The notes: generated by a model not told the origin, from the sequence alone. A stretch of 64,000 bases of DNA from Allopontixanthobacter confluentis (GCF_009827615.1 NZ_WTYU01000001.1:1509001-1573000); one strand, 5' to 3'; positions 18,218 through 27,760 are shown, counted from the first letter of the stretch. Made by a program: numbers and translations.

Positions 18218-18694
18218 ATGGAACTTGACATTGATCTGGAACAGCCATGGAGCGGGGACAACCTGCTCCAACTGGCAAAACATGCATCGGATGCAGCATC
18301 GAAAGTCGCGCCCGAACTGGCGAACCCGCGCCTGTCAGTGAGCATATTGTTCACCGATGATGCGGAAGTCCACGCGCTCAACCGTGAATGGCGCAAACGG
18401 GATAAACCCACCAATGTCCTGTCGTTCCCCATGCTGGCGCGTGACGAATTGCTGGATCTGGCCACTGACGGACCGCCTGAAATGCTTGGCGATATTGCAC
18501 TGGCCCATGAGACGTGCGCGCGCGAAGCCTGTGAAAAAGGCGTATCGCTGGAACATCATGCCGCCCATCTGATAATCCATGGGCTGCTGCATCTTGCCGG
18601 GCATGACCATGTCCATTGCCAACAGCAGGCTGATGAAATGGAAGCATTGGAAATTGCTGCACTTGCGATTATGGGCATAGACGACCCATATTAG
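18218..18694 (+). CDS. ybeY: Endoribonuclease YbeY (rRNA maturation factor)
   Basis: 158 residues. The metal-binding signature HGLLHLAGHDH (His121 to His131) is the family HGxLHLxGxDH motif. LFTDDAEVHALNREWRKRDKPTNVLSFP is the conserved substrate-side segment. YbeY is a zinc-dependent endoribonuclease for 16S rRNA 3' processing and ribosome quality control. It follows phoH with a 17-base gap and precedes corC. Confidence 0.95.
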   Translation: MELDIDLEQPWSGDNLLQLAKHASDAASKVAPELANPRLSVSILFTDDAEVHALNREWRKRDKPTNVLSFPMLARDELLDLATDGPPEMLGDIALAHETCAREACEKGVSLEHHAAHLIIHGLLHLAGHDHVHCQQQADEMEALEIAALAIMGIDDPY

Positions 18695-18785
18695 TGGGCC
18701 GATATTAACTGGCCAATGTTAGCCAGCAGCCGATATTAATATCGCGGCACTTGCGCCGCTATTTGTTGGAGTATGACACAGGGCC

Positions 18786-19703
18786 ATGCCCGAGATAGAA
18801 TCTTCCGCCGGAGACGCGGATAGTAGAAGCGGGCTCTGGCTCGCAATTCGCAAATTTTTCGAGTCCGATGACGGCGAACGGTCCTTGCGCGCCCAGCTTG
18901 AGGACGCGATCGACGAGCATGAGGACGAGCATCCATCCGACACGGACGAACCGCGTAATGGCGACCTTTCCGGCGTCGAACGGCAGATGCTGCGCAATCT
19001 CCTGCATTTCAGCGAACATGACGCAGATGACGTAGCAATTCCGCGCGGCGAGATTGTCGCGGTGCCCGCCACTGCAAGCTGGGAGGAAATGGTCGAAGCA
19101 TTTGCCGAACATGGTCATTCCCGCTTCCCGGTCTACCGCGATACGCTGGACCAGGTGATCGGCATGATCCACATCAAGGATGTGTTCCCGTTTCTTGCCC
19201 GGCAAAACACGCCGCCTGCAGACTGGACCGTGCTGATGCGCCAGCCGCTTTATGTGCCGCAATCGCGCAATGCGCTGGATGTGCTGGCCGATATGCGCAG
19301 CCGCCGTATCCATCTGGCAGTGGTGGTGGATGAATTTTCCGGCACCGATGGCATCATCACCATCGAAGATCTGGTCGAGGAAATTGTCGGCGATATCGAG
19401 GATGAACATGATGACATCGCCGAAGAGCTGATTGTGCCAATCGGTGAAGGCATGTGGGACTGTGACGCCCGCGCTGAACTGGATGATGTGGCGCAAAAGG
19501 TCGATCCGCGTCTGGCTGAAGTGGAAGAATCCGTCGATACGCTGGGCGGACTTGCCTTTGTGCTGGCCGAACAGGTGCCCCAGGTAGGCGCCATCGTCAC
19601 CCATCCCAGCGGCTGGAAAATGGAAATCACCGCTGCCGATGACACGCATGTAAAGCGCCTGCGCCTGCATCCGCCGGTGGCAGAAGAAGATGCAGAAGGC
19701 TGA
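18786..19703 (+). CDS. CorC/HlyC-family CBS-domain protein
   Basis: 305 residues. A CBS pair covers about residues 75-205 (RGEIVAVPATASWEEMVEAFAEHGHSRFPVY, then VPQSRNALDVLADMRSRRIHLAVVVDEFSGTDGIITIEDLVEEIVGDIEDEHD), and a CorC_HlyC transporter-associated domain covers about 215-300. The DUF21 membrane domain found in larger relatives is absent, as in E. coli CorC. The family is linked to Mg/Co efflux. It closes the ybeY operon; the lnt gene that often follows is missing here. Confidence 0.92.
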   Translation: MPEIESSAGDADSRSGLWLAIRKFFESDDGERSLRAQLEDAIDEHEDEHPSDTDEPRNGDLSGVERQMLRNLLHFSEHDADDVAIPRGEIVAVPATASWEEMVEAFAEHGHSRFPVYRDTLDQVIGMIHIKDVFPFLARQNTPPADWTVLMRQPLYVPQSRNALDVLADMRSRRIHLAVVVDEFSGTDGIITIEDLVEEIVGDIEDEHDDIAEELIVPIGEGMWDCDARAELDDVAQKVDPRLAEVEESVDTLGGLAFVLAEQVPQVGAIVTHPSGWKMEITAADDTHVKRLRLHPPVAEEDAEG

Positions 19704-19811
19704 TGGTATAGCGGGCGGAATGGCGGGGCTTACGGTACAGAAGCGGAAAATTGTTTCGCAACTGCGAAGACACCACTCGACAAATGCGGCTGACCGACAC
19801 ATCTTGCTGGC

Positions 19812-20696
19812 ATGGCCGTTCGCCGTCTTCCCCCCCTACGCGCATTAGAAGCGTTCATCCGCACTGTGCGGCTGGGTTCGTCGCGCGCCGCGGCTGACGA
19901 ATTGGGCCTCAGCCCGTCTGCCTTGTCCCGGCGGATCGGCAATCTGGAAGATTTTGTCGGCCGCAAGCTGTTCACCCGTGCGCGCCAGTCCATGCAACTG
20001 ACCGATGAAGGCCACGCCTTTTACGAAGCTGTTGCCCCCCATCTGGAAGCGCTGGCCCGCGCAGTGGAAAGCCAGTCTGACAATTTGTCCCTGCTGCGCC
20101 TGCACCTTGGGGTCCTGCCGCTGTTCGGCAGCCAGCGGCTGTTCCCGCGGATGCAGGAATTGCGGCGGCTGCATCCGCTGCTGCATATCGACATCGACAC
20201 TGGCCCGCATCTGGAAGACCGGGTTGGCGATACGCTGGATGCGGCCATCATCCTGTCACGCGGCCCGTCCACCGCGCTTCATGCGGTGCGCCTTGACCAC
20301 AATATGGTCCATGCCATCTGCAGCCAGGAAATGGCGGAATTGCTTGGCCCCAATCCGGTGCAGGAACTGCTGACCAAACAGACTTTCCTGATCCACAACG
20401 AATTGCCCGACAGTTTCGAAGCGTGGAAACACGAATTGCATCTCGACACGCTCGATCCGGTCGCCATTGACCATTATGATTCAGGCCAGTTGCTGCTGGA
20501 AGCCGCCGCGCAGGGCCTTGGCATTGCCATCATGCATGACGATCATATGAAACGCGCGTCAGACAATCGCCTGCGCCGTCTGTATGATGTGGATGTGGAA
20601 AGCCCCTACAGCTACTGGTTTGTCTGCCGCCCGCAGGCGCTGGCAGAACGGCCGGTGAGGTTGTTTCACGACTGGCTGGTCCAGGCCGGTCTCTAA
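19812..20696 (+). CDS. LysR-family transcriptional regulator (GcvA-like)
   Basis: 294 residues. The winged helix-turn-helix (RRLPPLRALEAFIRTVRLGSSRAAADELGLSPSALSRRIGNLE) has the LPPL-RALEAF opening typical of the GcvA subgroup, followed by a substrate-binding domain from about residue 95. It is separated from corC by about 110 bases and convergent with the lipase gene 37 bases away. The effector and targets cannot be inferred. Confidence 0.9.
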   Translation: MAVRRLPPLRALEAFIRTVRLGSSRAAADELGLSPSALSRRIGNLEDFVGRKLFTRARQSMQLTDEGHAFYEAVAPHLEALARAVESQSDNLSLLRLHLGVLPLFGSQRLFPRMQELRRLHPLLHIDIDTGPHLEDRVGDTLDAAIILSRGPSTALHAVRLDHNMVHAICSQEMAELLGPNPVQELLTKQTFLIHNELPDSFEAWKHELHLDTLDPVAIDHYDSGQLLLEAAAQGLGIAIMHDDHMKRASDNRLRRLYDVDVESPYSYWFVCRPQALAERPVRLFHDWLVQAGL

Positions 20697-20733
20697 CCCG
20701 GCCGATGGCCCTTCAACGCTGCCTGCTGCCGCA

Positions 20734-21633
20734 TCATTTCTGCTTGTCGCGGAAACGGGGATTGTGGGGGCATATGACCATGCCGCCATCTGCGCTGCGG
20801 CCCGGGTGCGGCTGAGTGCGATCCCCGCATTGCACGAAGGGGCGCAAAATACCGTTCGCCCTGACCGAGGCAAGCGCACGCGGATCGTCATAGGCCGCAA
20901 TCCAGGTGAGGCATTCCGACAGTTTGCGGATGGAATGATCTTTCCATGGCGCACCCTTGGGGCGGCAATTGATGATCAGCATATCCTGCGGCGCATCGCG
21001 AAACAGGTCGCGCACGCCGCCCAGTGCCTCGCCGCGCTCGGTCACTGCCAGCCGCCGACTGACAGCCGCCACTTCAGGAATGGTGAACCGCGGCGACTGG
21101 TTGAAAGCGTATGAACTCACATTGTCCGCCCGCAAGGCGATATGGGCCGCAATGGCTCCGCCCAGCGAATGGCCAGCAACCGAAATCGGCACATCGGCGT
21201 GGCCGGCATCATCCAGCTGCTGGCGCAACTGCTGGTATGCCGCCATTCCGCCATCGTTCTGGCGCCCGCTCAGATTGCCGGCGAACCAGTCGTCAAAGCT
21301 GAATTCCGTACCGCGAAAAGCCATGATGCGTTCGGCCAGTTTCCCGTCTGACATGCGGTCATAAACGGCGTAGGCAATGCCATCGTCGCCATTGCCGTCA
21401 TTCTCCACCTGCGTGATCCCTTCGGGCAAGGCAGCGAATTTTTCTTCATCATCATAGGTGTCATTGGCCAGCTGGGCATATTCCCACGTCCGGACTGCAA
21501 AATCGCGCGTGAAACCGCACCAGCCACCCGGCTCGCGCACACAAGGGCTGCGGGCCTGTGTCAGATCGGTGGCGCAAGCAGCGGTCAGCAGGGCCGCCGC
21601 CAGCACCACCATCATTCTGATAAAGTTGATCAT
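20734..21633 (-). CDS. Class 3 lipase-like lipoprotein (alpha/beta hydrolase)
   Basis: 299 residues from ATG 21633. A lipoprotein signal peptide ends at Cys20 (LTAAC). The nucleophile elbow GHSLGG (154-159, Ser156) in ISVAGHSLGGAIAAHIAL and the preceding IMAFRGTEFSFDDWFAGNL are hallmarks of fungal-lipase-like (lipase class 3) enzymes. Six or more Cys residues suggest disulfides. It probably acts at the outer membrane or in the periplasm on lipid esters; substrate unknown. The open frame extends to 21738 but without a signal peptide. Confidence 0.85.
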   Translation of the reverse strand: MINFIRMMVVLAAALLTAACATDLTQARSPCVREPGGWCGFTRDFAVRTWEYAQLANDTYDDEEKFAALPEGITQVENDGNGDDGIAYAVYDRMSDGKLAERIMAFRGTEFSFDDWFAGNLSGRQNDGGMAAYQQLRQQLDDAGHADVPISVAGHSLGGAIAAHIALRADNVSSYAFNQSPRFTIPEVAAVSRRLAVTERGEALGGVRDLFRDAPQDMLIINCRPKGAPWKDHSIRKLSECLTWIAAYDDPRALASVRANGILRPFVQCGDRTQPHPGRSADGGMVICPHNPRFRDKQK

Positions 21634-21673
21634 CCGGTCGCAAGTACCCGAGATCAGAAGACCGCGTCCATGA

Positions 21674-22075
21674 CTATTGCTGCATTTCTGCCAGAATAGC
21701 GGTTCCTGTGGTCGGGCCGCCCACGGCGGTATCTTCATGGTCCATCACAATCCGGCGGAAGGCGCCGGGGTCAGCCTTGATGTTGAGCTTTTTCGCCGCG
21801 GCATCCATCAAGTCGTCTTCATTGGCGACCAACGGCGGCTCGATCACCAGAAAATCCCAATTCGCGCCATTGCGATGACGGTAGATTTCACGCGGGGCCA
21901 GCTTGGCCTCTGTCCGAATACGGTCGATCTGCGCCAGCCATTCGACCAGTTCCAGATATTTGCCCGGCGCTGCGTGCATGACGGTCACCACCCGTTCCGG
22001 CGCATCTTGCGCCCCTGCCATGTGCGGCATCAGGAACAGGCTGCTGGCGGCCAGTATTGTTGTTAGTTTCTTCAC
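21674..22075 (-). CDS. Small secreted protein of unknown function
   Basis: 133 residues from a GTG start at 22075, preferred because GAGGGGA sits about 7 bases upstream and the signal peptide (MKKLTTILAASSLFLMPHMAGAQ) begins there; an in-frame ATG at 22090 is the alternative. The mature part (ERVVTVMHAAPGKYLELVEWLAQIDRIRTEA, NWDFLVIEPP) suggests a compact alpha/beta domain of the dimeric barrel kind, without a recognised family. It lies 40 bases upstream of the lipase-like gene on the same strand, so the two may be co-expressed and exported. Confidence 0.7.
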   Translation of the reverse strand: MKKLTTILAASSLFLMPHMAGAQDAPERVVTVMHAAPGKYLELVEWLAQIDRIRTEAKLAPREIYRHRNGANWDFLVIEPPLVANEDDLMDAAAKKLNIKADPGAFRRIVMDHEDTAVGGPTTGTAILAEMQQ

Positions 22076-22260
22076 GATTTTTCCCCTCATGCTAGCCAGC
22101 GCCGGGAAATTTCCGGGGCCGACACTTGTGCAGCAACGCAATGCGCTGCTGGTCCGACCCGCCGACAGGGATAGGCCCGGCAGGCCGGATTGCAAACCGA
22201 CTGCGCCCGATTAACGCCTTTTTGACGGTGGCATCAGGCAGAAGACATAGGAGAACGAGC

Positions 22261-22370
22261 CTGTCCGCTTTTCCATTGTTTCGCAAAATAGCGGCCATTC
22301 CACTAATGACCCAGTTGCCGTCATCGCCGACAGTAATCTCACATCTCGAAAGCGGACATTCAGCCCTTCG
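22261..22370. repeat. Interspersed repeat copy 1
   Basis: Contains TGTCCGCTTTT, AATGACCCAGTTGCCGTC and GAAAGCGGACATTCAG, the recurring words of the repeat that separates units of the accessory block. It marks the left edge of that block. The rest of the 22076-22843 gap holds AT-rich DNA (22500-22800) with no gene that I can support. Confidence 0.6.
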
Positions 22371-22843
22371 CCAAAGCGATGCCTTCTCACATTCCAAATT
22401 TTTCCTTCCCGTTTTAATTAAAACGAGCACGAGAACAGATTTTCTCCGAAGCGATTCTGGGGCGCGAGCGTTCGAACCTGCTCAATTCATCAAATTAGCT
22501 CTGGGATGCTAGCTTCTGCAGTCATATCTTGAGGCGCGTAGTTCAAATTTTCCACGGAATATTCAATTATCGGCTCGCAAAGGATTGGGTTTTGCAATGA
22601 AACTACAATCCCAGTGGTTTGGTGATTTTCTAAGATTTTCAAAATAATAACTTAAATATTTGACTTTTATTTGGTTAGTCGCATTTTTTAGGCTCTGCGA
22701 TTAATTACTGTGTTTATAAAAAACCTTTATAATTTTGATCTGCATTATGTATTTATGATTGATAAAAAGGGAATATGCCGACGGATTTGTAAATTTACTT
22801 GTTCGGGTCTTGTCTCCAATCCACAAATATAGAGGAATGACAC

Positions 22844-23082
22844 TTGAAGAAGTATCTTGGATATGTTGCCGCTATCGGCCTCGCCATACCGGTTAGCTTC
22901 ACACTTCCAACCGCCGCGCAAGCTGGGCACGTTCCGGAAATTTGTAAGTATGTTGTCAATGAAGATGTTGGCGAGCTCTTTTTTAAACTCCTTGGCGAAA
23001 CCGCTCATTTTGAAACCATTGGCCAATGCAGTTCACTTCTCAGACCATATGGATATGGTCTAACCTCTGGGGGTGCGAGACA
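22844..23082 (+). pseudogene. 5' fragment of a small secreted protein gene cut by an IS element
   Basis: A TTG start at 22844 with GAGG 8 bases upstream opens a frame with a clear signal peptide (MKKYLGYVAAIGLAIPVSFTLPTAAQA) and about 50 mature residues (GHVPEICKYVVNEDVGELFFKLLGE...) containing two Cys. At 23083 an IS3-family end begins and the frame runs by chance into the IS orfA. No matching 3' part is obvious after the right IS end, so the gene is truncated. Its family is unknown. The flanking DNA is much richer in AT than the core genome. Confidence 0.55.
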
Positions 23083-23143
23083 TGACCCCCTGATTTTCCT
23101 CCAAGTTCGATTAGAGTCCTGCCCTGACAGAAGGACGGACGAG

Positions 23144-23452
23144 ATGAAGAGAACGAGGTTTACCGAGGAACAGATCATCGGGATGCTGAAGGAGACGGAG
23201 GCAGGCGCGTACACCGTTGACCTGGCCCGGAGATACGGGGTTTCCGAAGCGACGATCTGCAACTGGAAGTCGAAGTACGGCGGGCTGGAAGTGTGTGCTG
23301 TGCACGCCTCTGGCTCCGGAGGCCCGGCGACTGAATGATCTTGAGAGCGAGAACGCGAAGCTGAAGCGGCTGCTGGCTGACGCGATGCTGGACAACGTTG
23401 CGCTAACCCGAAGGGCGGCTCAGCCAACGACCTGCTGGCAAAAAAGTTCTGA
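23144..23452 (+). pseudogene. IS3-family orfA (helix-turn-helix), frameshifted
   Basis: Starts MKRTRFTEEQIIGMLKETEAG with the classic IS3 orfA HTH (DLARRYGVSEATICNWKSKYGGLEV). After GLEV the frame diverts to a stop at 23338; the normal continuation (EARRLNDLESENAKLKRLLADAMLDN, leucine-zipper part) resumes in another frame. Compared with the usual orfA of this group, an extra stretch of about 22 bases after GAAGTGT and another of about 22 bases after GCGCTAA explain the disruption. The A6G slip site and TGA (23450-23452) remain. Confidence 0.75.
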
Positions 23453-23475
23453 CGCCCGCCGCGCAGCGGGAAGCT

Positions 23476-24357
23476 GTGTCTCATCTCCAGGCTTGTCACG
23501 GGATGAGTGAGCGGCGGGCGTGCCGTGTCATCGGTACCCATCGTAAGAGCATGCGTTACCGTTCCACACGGGACGATGATGCCGGGTTGCGTGAGAAGCT
23601 GCGCGAGCTGACTAACCGGCGTCGCCGGTTCGGCTATCGCCGTCTGCATATCTTGCTGCGCCGGGAGGGCGTGTTGATCAACCGGAAGAAAACGCAGGGT
23701 ATTTATCGTGAGGAAGGCTTGGCAGTCAGGCGGCGGCGCAACCGCAGGAGGGCGGTGGGGACCAGAGCGCCGGCTCCGGTTCTCGCCCTACCGAACCAGC
23801 GCTGGAGCTTGGACTTCGTGCACGACCAGCTGGCTTCGGGCAGGCGGTTCCGGGTGCTTAACGTGGTCGATGATGTGACCCGGGAGTACCTGGCGGCGGT
23901 GCTGGACACCTCAATCTCGGGTCGCCGTGTTGTGCGCGAGCTGACGGAGCTGATCGCCCAGCGCGGCAAGCCGGGGATGATCGTCAGCGACATTGGCACC
24001 GAGCTCACCAGCAACGCGGTTCTCGCTTGGTGCGACCAGATCGGCGTGGAGTGGCATTACATCGCGCCGGGCAAGCCGATGCGGAACGGCTTGTGCGAAA
24101 GCTTCAACGGTCGGATGCGCGATGAACTGCTGAACGAGACGCTGTTCCTCAGCCTGGCGCATACCCGGGTCGAGGACGCTGCCTGGGTGGAAGGCTACAA
24201 CCATGAGAGACCGCACTCATCGCTTGGCTACAGGGCACCGGCGGCATTCGTCGCTGAACTAGATAAGCAATGGCCTGCTGCGCTAAGCCCTACGGGCTCC
24301 GCTACGCAGCCCATTGCTTCAACTGCGCTCATGCGCAACAACGGTGCTCGGCTTTAA
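23476..24357 (+). CDS. IS3-family transposase orfB (DDE integrase domain)
   Basis: 293 residues from the first in-frame Met; in an active element it would be made as an OrfAB fusion by -1 slippage near 23440. HTH_21 segment ([23 protein letters not shown]), then rve domain: first Asp in [10 protein letters not shown], second Asp in SDIGTELTS, Glu in [14 protein letters not shown]. The residue after the second Asp is Ile where the family has Asn (SDNGTE). The C-terminal tail after AFVAELDKQ is extended into the right end region. Because orfA is broken, a functional OrfAB is unlikely. Confidence 0.85.
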   Translation: MSHLQACHGMSERRACRVIGTHRKSMRYRSTRDDDAGLREKLRELTNRRRRFGYRRLHILLRREGVLINRKKTQGIYREEGLAVRRRRNRRRAVGTRAPAPVLALPNQRWSLDFVHDQLASGRRFRVLNVVDDVTREYLAAVLDTSISGRRVVRELTELIAQRGKPGMIVSDIGTELTSNAVLAWCDQIGVEWHYIAPGKPMRNGLCESFNGRMRDELLNETLFLSLAHTRVEDAAWVEGYNHERPHSSLGYRAPAAFVAELDKQWPAALSPTGSATQPIASTALMRNNGARL

Positions 24358-24581
24358 TCCCAGCTGGAGGAAAGCTGGGGATCACGTCAGTAGGAGAACG
24401 ATCTCATGCCACTTTTGTGAGCGTGAAATCATCAAAAATTTTCTAAAGTAATTGGGGGCTGACGGCCGAACAGATGAACGCAATGGTTTATTGCCATTCG
24501 ATTTCAAGCAGCTAGTAACGCGCGATAAAACTGCCTCTACTGGTCAATTTAGTGGTTTATTTTCTCAACTTGGGAGTGCTC

Positions 24582-27458
24582 ATGAAAATTCTCGCCAAAC
24601 GGCATTTACTCGCTGCGTCCGTCTTGGCGCTGGCAATTGCCGCGCCAATGCACTCATCAACATTTGCACAAACAGCAGCAACACCGCGGGCCGCTGCCGC
24701 CGCAGAAAGCTCTTGGGGTGTGGTCAATGTCGACCTGCCGGAGGACGAAGCGATCCGATATGGCATGTTGGCAAACGGTTTCAAATATGCGCTTCGAAAA
24801 AATGAGACGCCGAAGGGCAGTACGTCCGTGCGTATGCATGTGGAAGTAGGGTCTCTGGCAGAAGCGGACAATGAACAAGGCCTGGCCCATTTTCTGGAGC
24901 ATATGGCCTTCAACGGATCGAAGAATGTGCCCGAGGGCGAAATGGTCAAGCTGCTTGAGCGTCAGGGTCTATCCTTCGGACCGGACACCAACGCCACGAC
25001 CAGCTTTACGCAAACCACATATCAACTGGATGTTCCGGTAAGTAATGACGAAGCAGTCGATACAGCGTTGATGCTGATGCGTGAGACGGCAAGCAACCTG
25101 ACACTCACGCCCGAAGCGGTTGAACGTGAACGTGGGGTCATCCAATCCGAGCGGCAATTAAGGAACAGCGCAGGGTTACGTAGCGCAGTCGCGCAACTTG
25201 CGATGCAATTGCCCGGAACGCAGGTTTCGAAGCGACTTCCAATTGGCACTGTCGAAGTCGTCAGCACTGCACCTGCCAGTCGGATCAAGGATTTTTACAA
25301 TCGCTATTACCGGCCCGAGAACACCACGTTGGTCCTCGTTGGCGATTTTGACATGGATGCAATGGAGGCCAAAGTCCGGAAAGAATTCGCTGATTGGCAG
25401 CCGGCAGGCCCCAAGGGCAAATCGATGGATTATGGATTAATCGATCCTTCAAGTGCCCTGACGGTGGGCAGTTTCAGTGACCCATCGGTGCAGACGATGG
25501 CCATTTTCCAGAAGGCGAAGCCTTATCAAATCGATCCAAACAGCATCGAGGCCAATCGCGAATCCCTGCAATTGATGGTCGCATCACGGATCATGTCCGA
25601 TCGATTCCAGAAACTGGCTCTCCAGACTGATGCCCCGATCCTGGGCGGTGCTGCCCTCTTCAATCCATTGGAAGAAGTAGCGATGCAAAGCCTGTTTCTT
25701 GTCGTGGGCAAGGAGGGGGAATGGCAAAGCGCAGTAACGGTGGGAGAGCAGGAATTGCGCCGCGCGCTGCAATTTGGCTTCACCAACAGCGAAATAGAGG
25801 AGCAGGTTGCCAATATTACAGCCTCATTCGAGAATGCGGCCAAACAGCAAGACACCCGCAAGAATGCTGTGATTGCGGACAATATCATGGGCTCAATCGT
25901 AGATCGGAAGGTGGTCATGACGCCGGCCGGGCAACTTGCGGTGTTTAATGCCCTTCGACCCGTTTTGACCGCTGAAGCGACGACACTGGCCTTTCGTGAA
26001 AACTGGGAAGGTGGGCCGAACAATCTGTTTCTGACGTCCAAAGAGACTGTTGCAAACTTTGAAACCGCAATTCGATCCACGCTGGACGCAAGTCAGCAGA
26101 TGGCGGTCAATGCCCCGGTCGAGGTCGCAGCAAAAGCATTTGCCTATGATGGCTTTGGTACAGCGGGCGAAATAGCAAGCGACGTCACGATTGCCGACCT
26201 TGGCATCCGCGCGATTCAATTCGAAAACGGCGTGCGCCTCAATATCAGGCAAACTGATTTTGAAACGGGCAAGGTCCACTATTCACTCAGGGTGGGAGAC
26301 GGTCTGCGCTCGATGTCGGCAAATTCCGGCGGTCTGAACTTTTACATGCAAAACGTCATGGCAGTAGGCGGTCTGGGCGAGCATGACGTCCAGGAATTGC
26401 AGAAGATACTGGTTGGCAAGACGGTGAACCTTGCCTTGATTGCCAACCAGGATGCGGTGGCTTCATCCGGTGTGACAACCGCTGAAGATGCTGGAATGCA
26501 GATGAAGATACTGGCCGCCCTGGTTACCAATCCCGGTTACCGACCGGAGGCCGATACTGCGTGGCAGAACGCCCTGCCGACCATTAACACGCAAACAAAG
26601 GCATCGCCTATTTCGGTACTGCAAAGCGATTTCGCTCGTGTGCTGGCAAGCGGAGACAGCCGCTTTGGCCGCGGCACTCCGGATGAGCTGGCATCGATGG
26701 ATATGGCAAAAGTCAAAAGCCTGATCGGGGATCAGCTGGCGCATGGCGCGATCGAATTGGCGGTTGTAGGTGATATCGACGAACAGTCTGCAATCGATAT
26801 CGTAGCTGAAACTTTCGGAGCGCTGCCGCCACGCGCATCATCCGCGCCCGCGGCGGCTGAATTGCGCGCTGTCAAATTCCCAGCGGACAAGGCTCCCATC
26901 ATGCTTTATCATGATGGACAGCCCGACCAGGGCTTGGCGTTGGCCGTCTGGCCTACAGACGATGATAGCGACCAGCGAGATGATGTTGCGCGCGACTTGT
27001 TAGCCGCAGCGATGGGTCTTCTACTCAATGATGAGATCCGCGAGAAACTGGGGGCGAGCTATACGACGCAGGCCTTTTCGGAAGCTTCGAGTGTCTACCC
27101 GGATTACGGGTTTATTGCAGGGTTTGCTGTCGCCGATCCAGCAAAAATGGAAGGTATCTACGCAGCCATTCACGACGTTTCGAAACAGCTGAGAGATCAG
27201 CCTTTGAGCGAAGATGAAATCTTGCGGGCACGCAAGCCATTGCTTGAACAGTTGGAAAAACAGGATCGTGAGAATAGCGCTTGGGTCGGCATGACTTCCG
27301 TAGCCCAATCGAAGCCCGAACGCCTGAATCGCTGGCGTCAACGTATAGCTCTGGTGGACGGGATTTCGGCCGATGAAATCCAGGCTACAGCGCGCAAATA
27401 CTTGATCGACGACAGGCTGCTGGAAGTACGGATCGTCCCACAACCCACATCAAAATAG
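24582..27458 (+). CDS. M16-family zinc metallopeptidase, exported (second copy)
   Basis: 958 residues from ATG 24582 (GGGAG 6 bases upstream). Signal peptide about 1-29 (ending SSTFAQ). Zinc motif HFLEH (His103, Glu106, His107) in GLAHFLEHMAFNGSKNVPEGEMV, followed by LDVPVSNDEAVDTAL and RERGVIQSERQLRNS with the distal Glu. Four-domain layout like the paralogue at 8171-11137. It lies alone between an IS and a repeat copy, with more A/T than the core genes, consistent with acquisition. Probably periplasmic peptide degradation. Confidence 0.92.
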   Translation: MKILAKRHLLAASVLALAIAAPMHSSTFAQTAATPRAAAAAESSWGVVNVDLPEDEAIRYGMLANGFKYALRKNETPKGSTSVRMHVEVGSLAEADNEQGLAHFLEHMAFNGSKNVPEGEMVKLLERQGLSFGPDTNATTSFTQTTYQLDVPVSNDEAVDTALMLMRETASNLTLTPEAVERERGVIQSERQLRNSAGLRSAVAQLAMQLPGTQVSKRLPIGTVEVVSTAPASRIKDFYNRYYRPENTTLVLVGDFDMDAMEAKVRKEFADWQPAGPKGKSMDYGLIDPSSALTVGSFSDPSVQTMAIFQKAKPYQIDPNSIEANRESLQLMVASRIMSDRFQKLALQTDAPILGGAALFNPLEEVAMQSLFLVVGKEGEWQSAVTVGEQELRRALQFGFTNSEIEEQVANITASFENAAKQQDTRKNAVIADNIMGSIVDRKVVMTPAGQLAVFNALRPVLTAEATTLAFRENWEGGPNNLFLTSKETVANFETAIRSTLDASQQMAVNAPVEVAAKAFAYDGFGTAGEIASDVTIADLGIRAIQFENGVRLNIRQTDFETGKVHYSLRVGDGLRSMSANSGGLNFYMQNVMAVGGLGEHDVQELQKILVGKTVNLALIANQDAVASSGVTTAEDAGMQMKILAALVTNPGYRPEADTAWQNALPTINTQTKASPISVLQSDFARVLASGDSRFGRGTPDELASMDMAKVKSLIGDQLAHGAIELAVVGDIDEQSAIDIVAETFGALPPRASSAPAAAELRAVKFPADKAPIMLYHDGQPDQGLALAVWPTDDDSDQRDDVARDLLAAAMGLLLNDEIREKLGASYTTQAFSEASSVYPDYGFIAGFAVADPAKMEGIYAAIHDVSKQLRDQPLSEDEILRARKPLLEQLEKQDRENSAWVGMTSVAQSKPERLNRWRQRIALVDGISADEIQATARKYLIDDRLLEVRIVPQPTSK

Positions 27459-27640
27459 TGAATCGGGAGCGGGCAAGTCATATTGTCCGCTCGTCAAAGC
27501 AAAAACGGGTATCCGATAGCAGAAGTTTGATAGGAGGGGGAATTCGGCAGTTATGTGCAAAGTTACTATTCGCCTTTAATTGAGTGGTTTGATCATTGCT
27601 GGAAAGCTCTGGCTGACCCTTTGCATTGACGACGTCAAAC

Positions 27641-27760
27641 ATTTGTCCGGTTCCTGCCGTGCAGTAGCGTTTTGTATTGAACCAAAAGGAAACTATCAGC
27701 ATATCTTGGGTTTGTGATAAAAGCAGGCCGGCAGAAAGCGACCCAATAGCAGCTGCTCAG
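27641..27760. repeat. Interspersed repeat copy 2
   Basis: Shares TTCCTGCCGTGCAGTAGCG and GATAAAAGCAGGCCGGCAG plus GCGACCCAATAG with the copies at 36.8-37.0, 37.5 and 38.0 kb. It separates the M16 gene from the LysR/VOC pair. The remaining gap 27459-27640 has only weak related words and no gene. Confidence 0.65.

Larger units (their letters stand above)
23083..24384 (+). mobile_element. IS3-family insertion sequence (IS407-like group), decayed
   Basis: About 1,302 bp. Imperfect terminal inverted repeats are visible: TGACCCCCTGATTTTCCTCCA at the left (23083 onward; shown in part) and the reverse complement of the right end TGATCCCCAGCTTTCCTCCA (ending 24384). It carries orfA and orfB in the relative phases expected for -1 frameshifting at an A6G tract (23440-23446). 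Flanking tetramers (GACA and CGTC) do not match, so no target duplication remains. orfA is broken and orfB has an altered residue, so the element is probably immobile. Confidence 0.85.

Noticed and set aside
22092-22430. A 112-codon minus-strand frame upstream of the small secreted protein gene
   Set aside because: It consists of repeat sequence and overlaps the start region of the neighbouring gene; no domain or start signal.
22500-22843. AT-rich stretch as a replication or partition origin
   Set aside because: No DnaA boxes, iterons or rep/par genes were seen; it looks like low-GC acquired DNA beside an IS.
22844-23338. A 164-codon open frame joining a signal peptide to the IS orfA HTH
   Set aside because: The join lies exactly at the IS left end, so the fusion is an accident of phase and not a natural protein.
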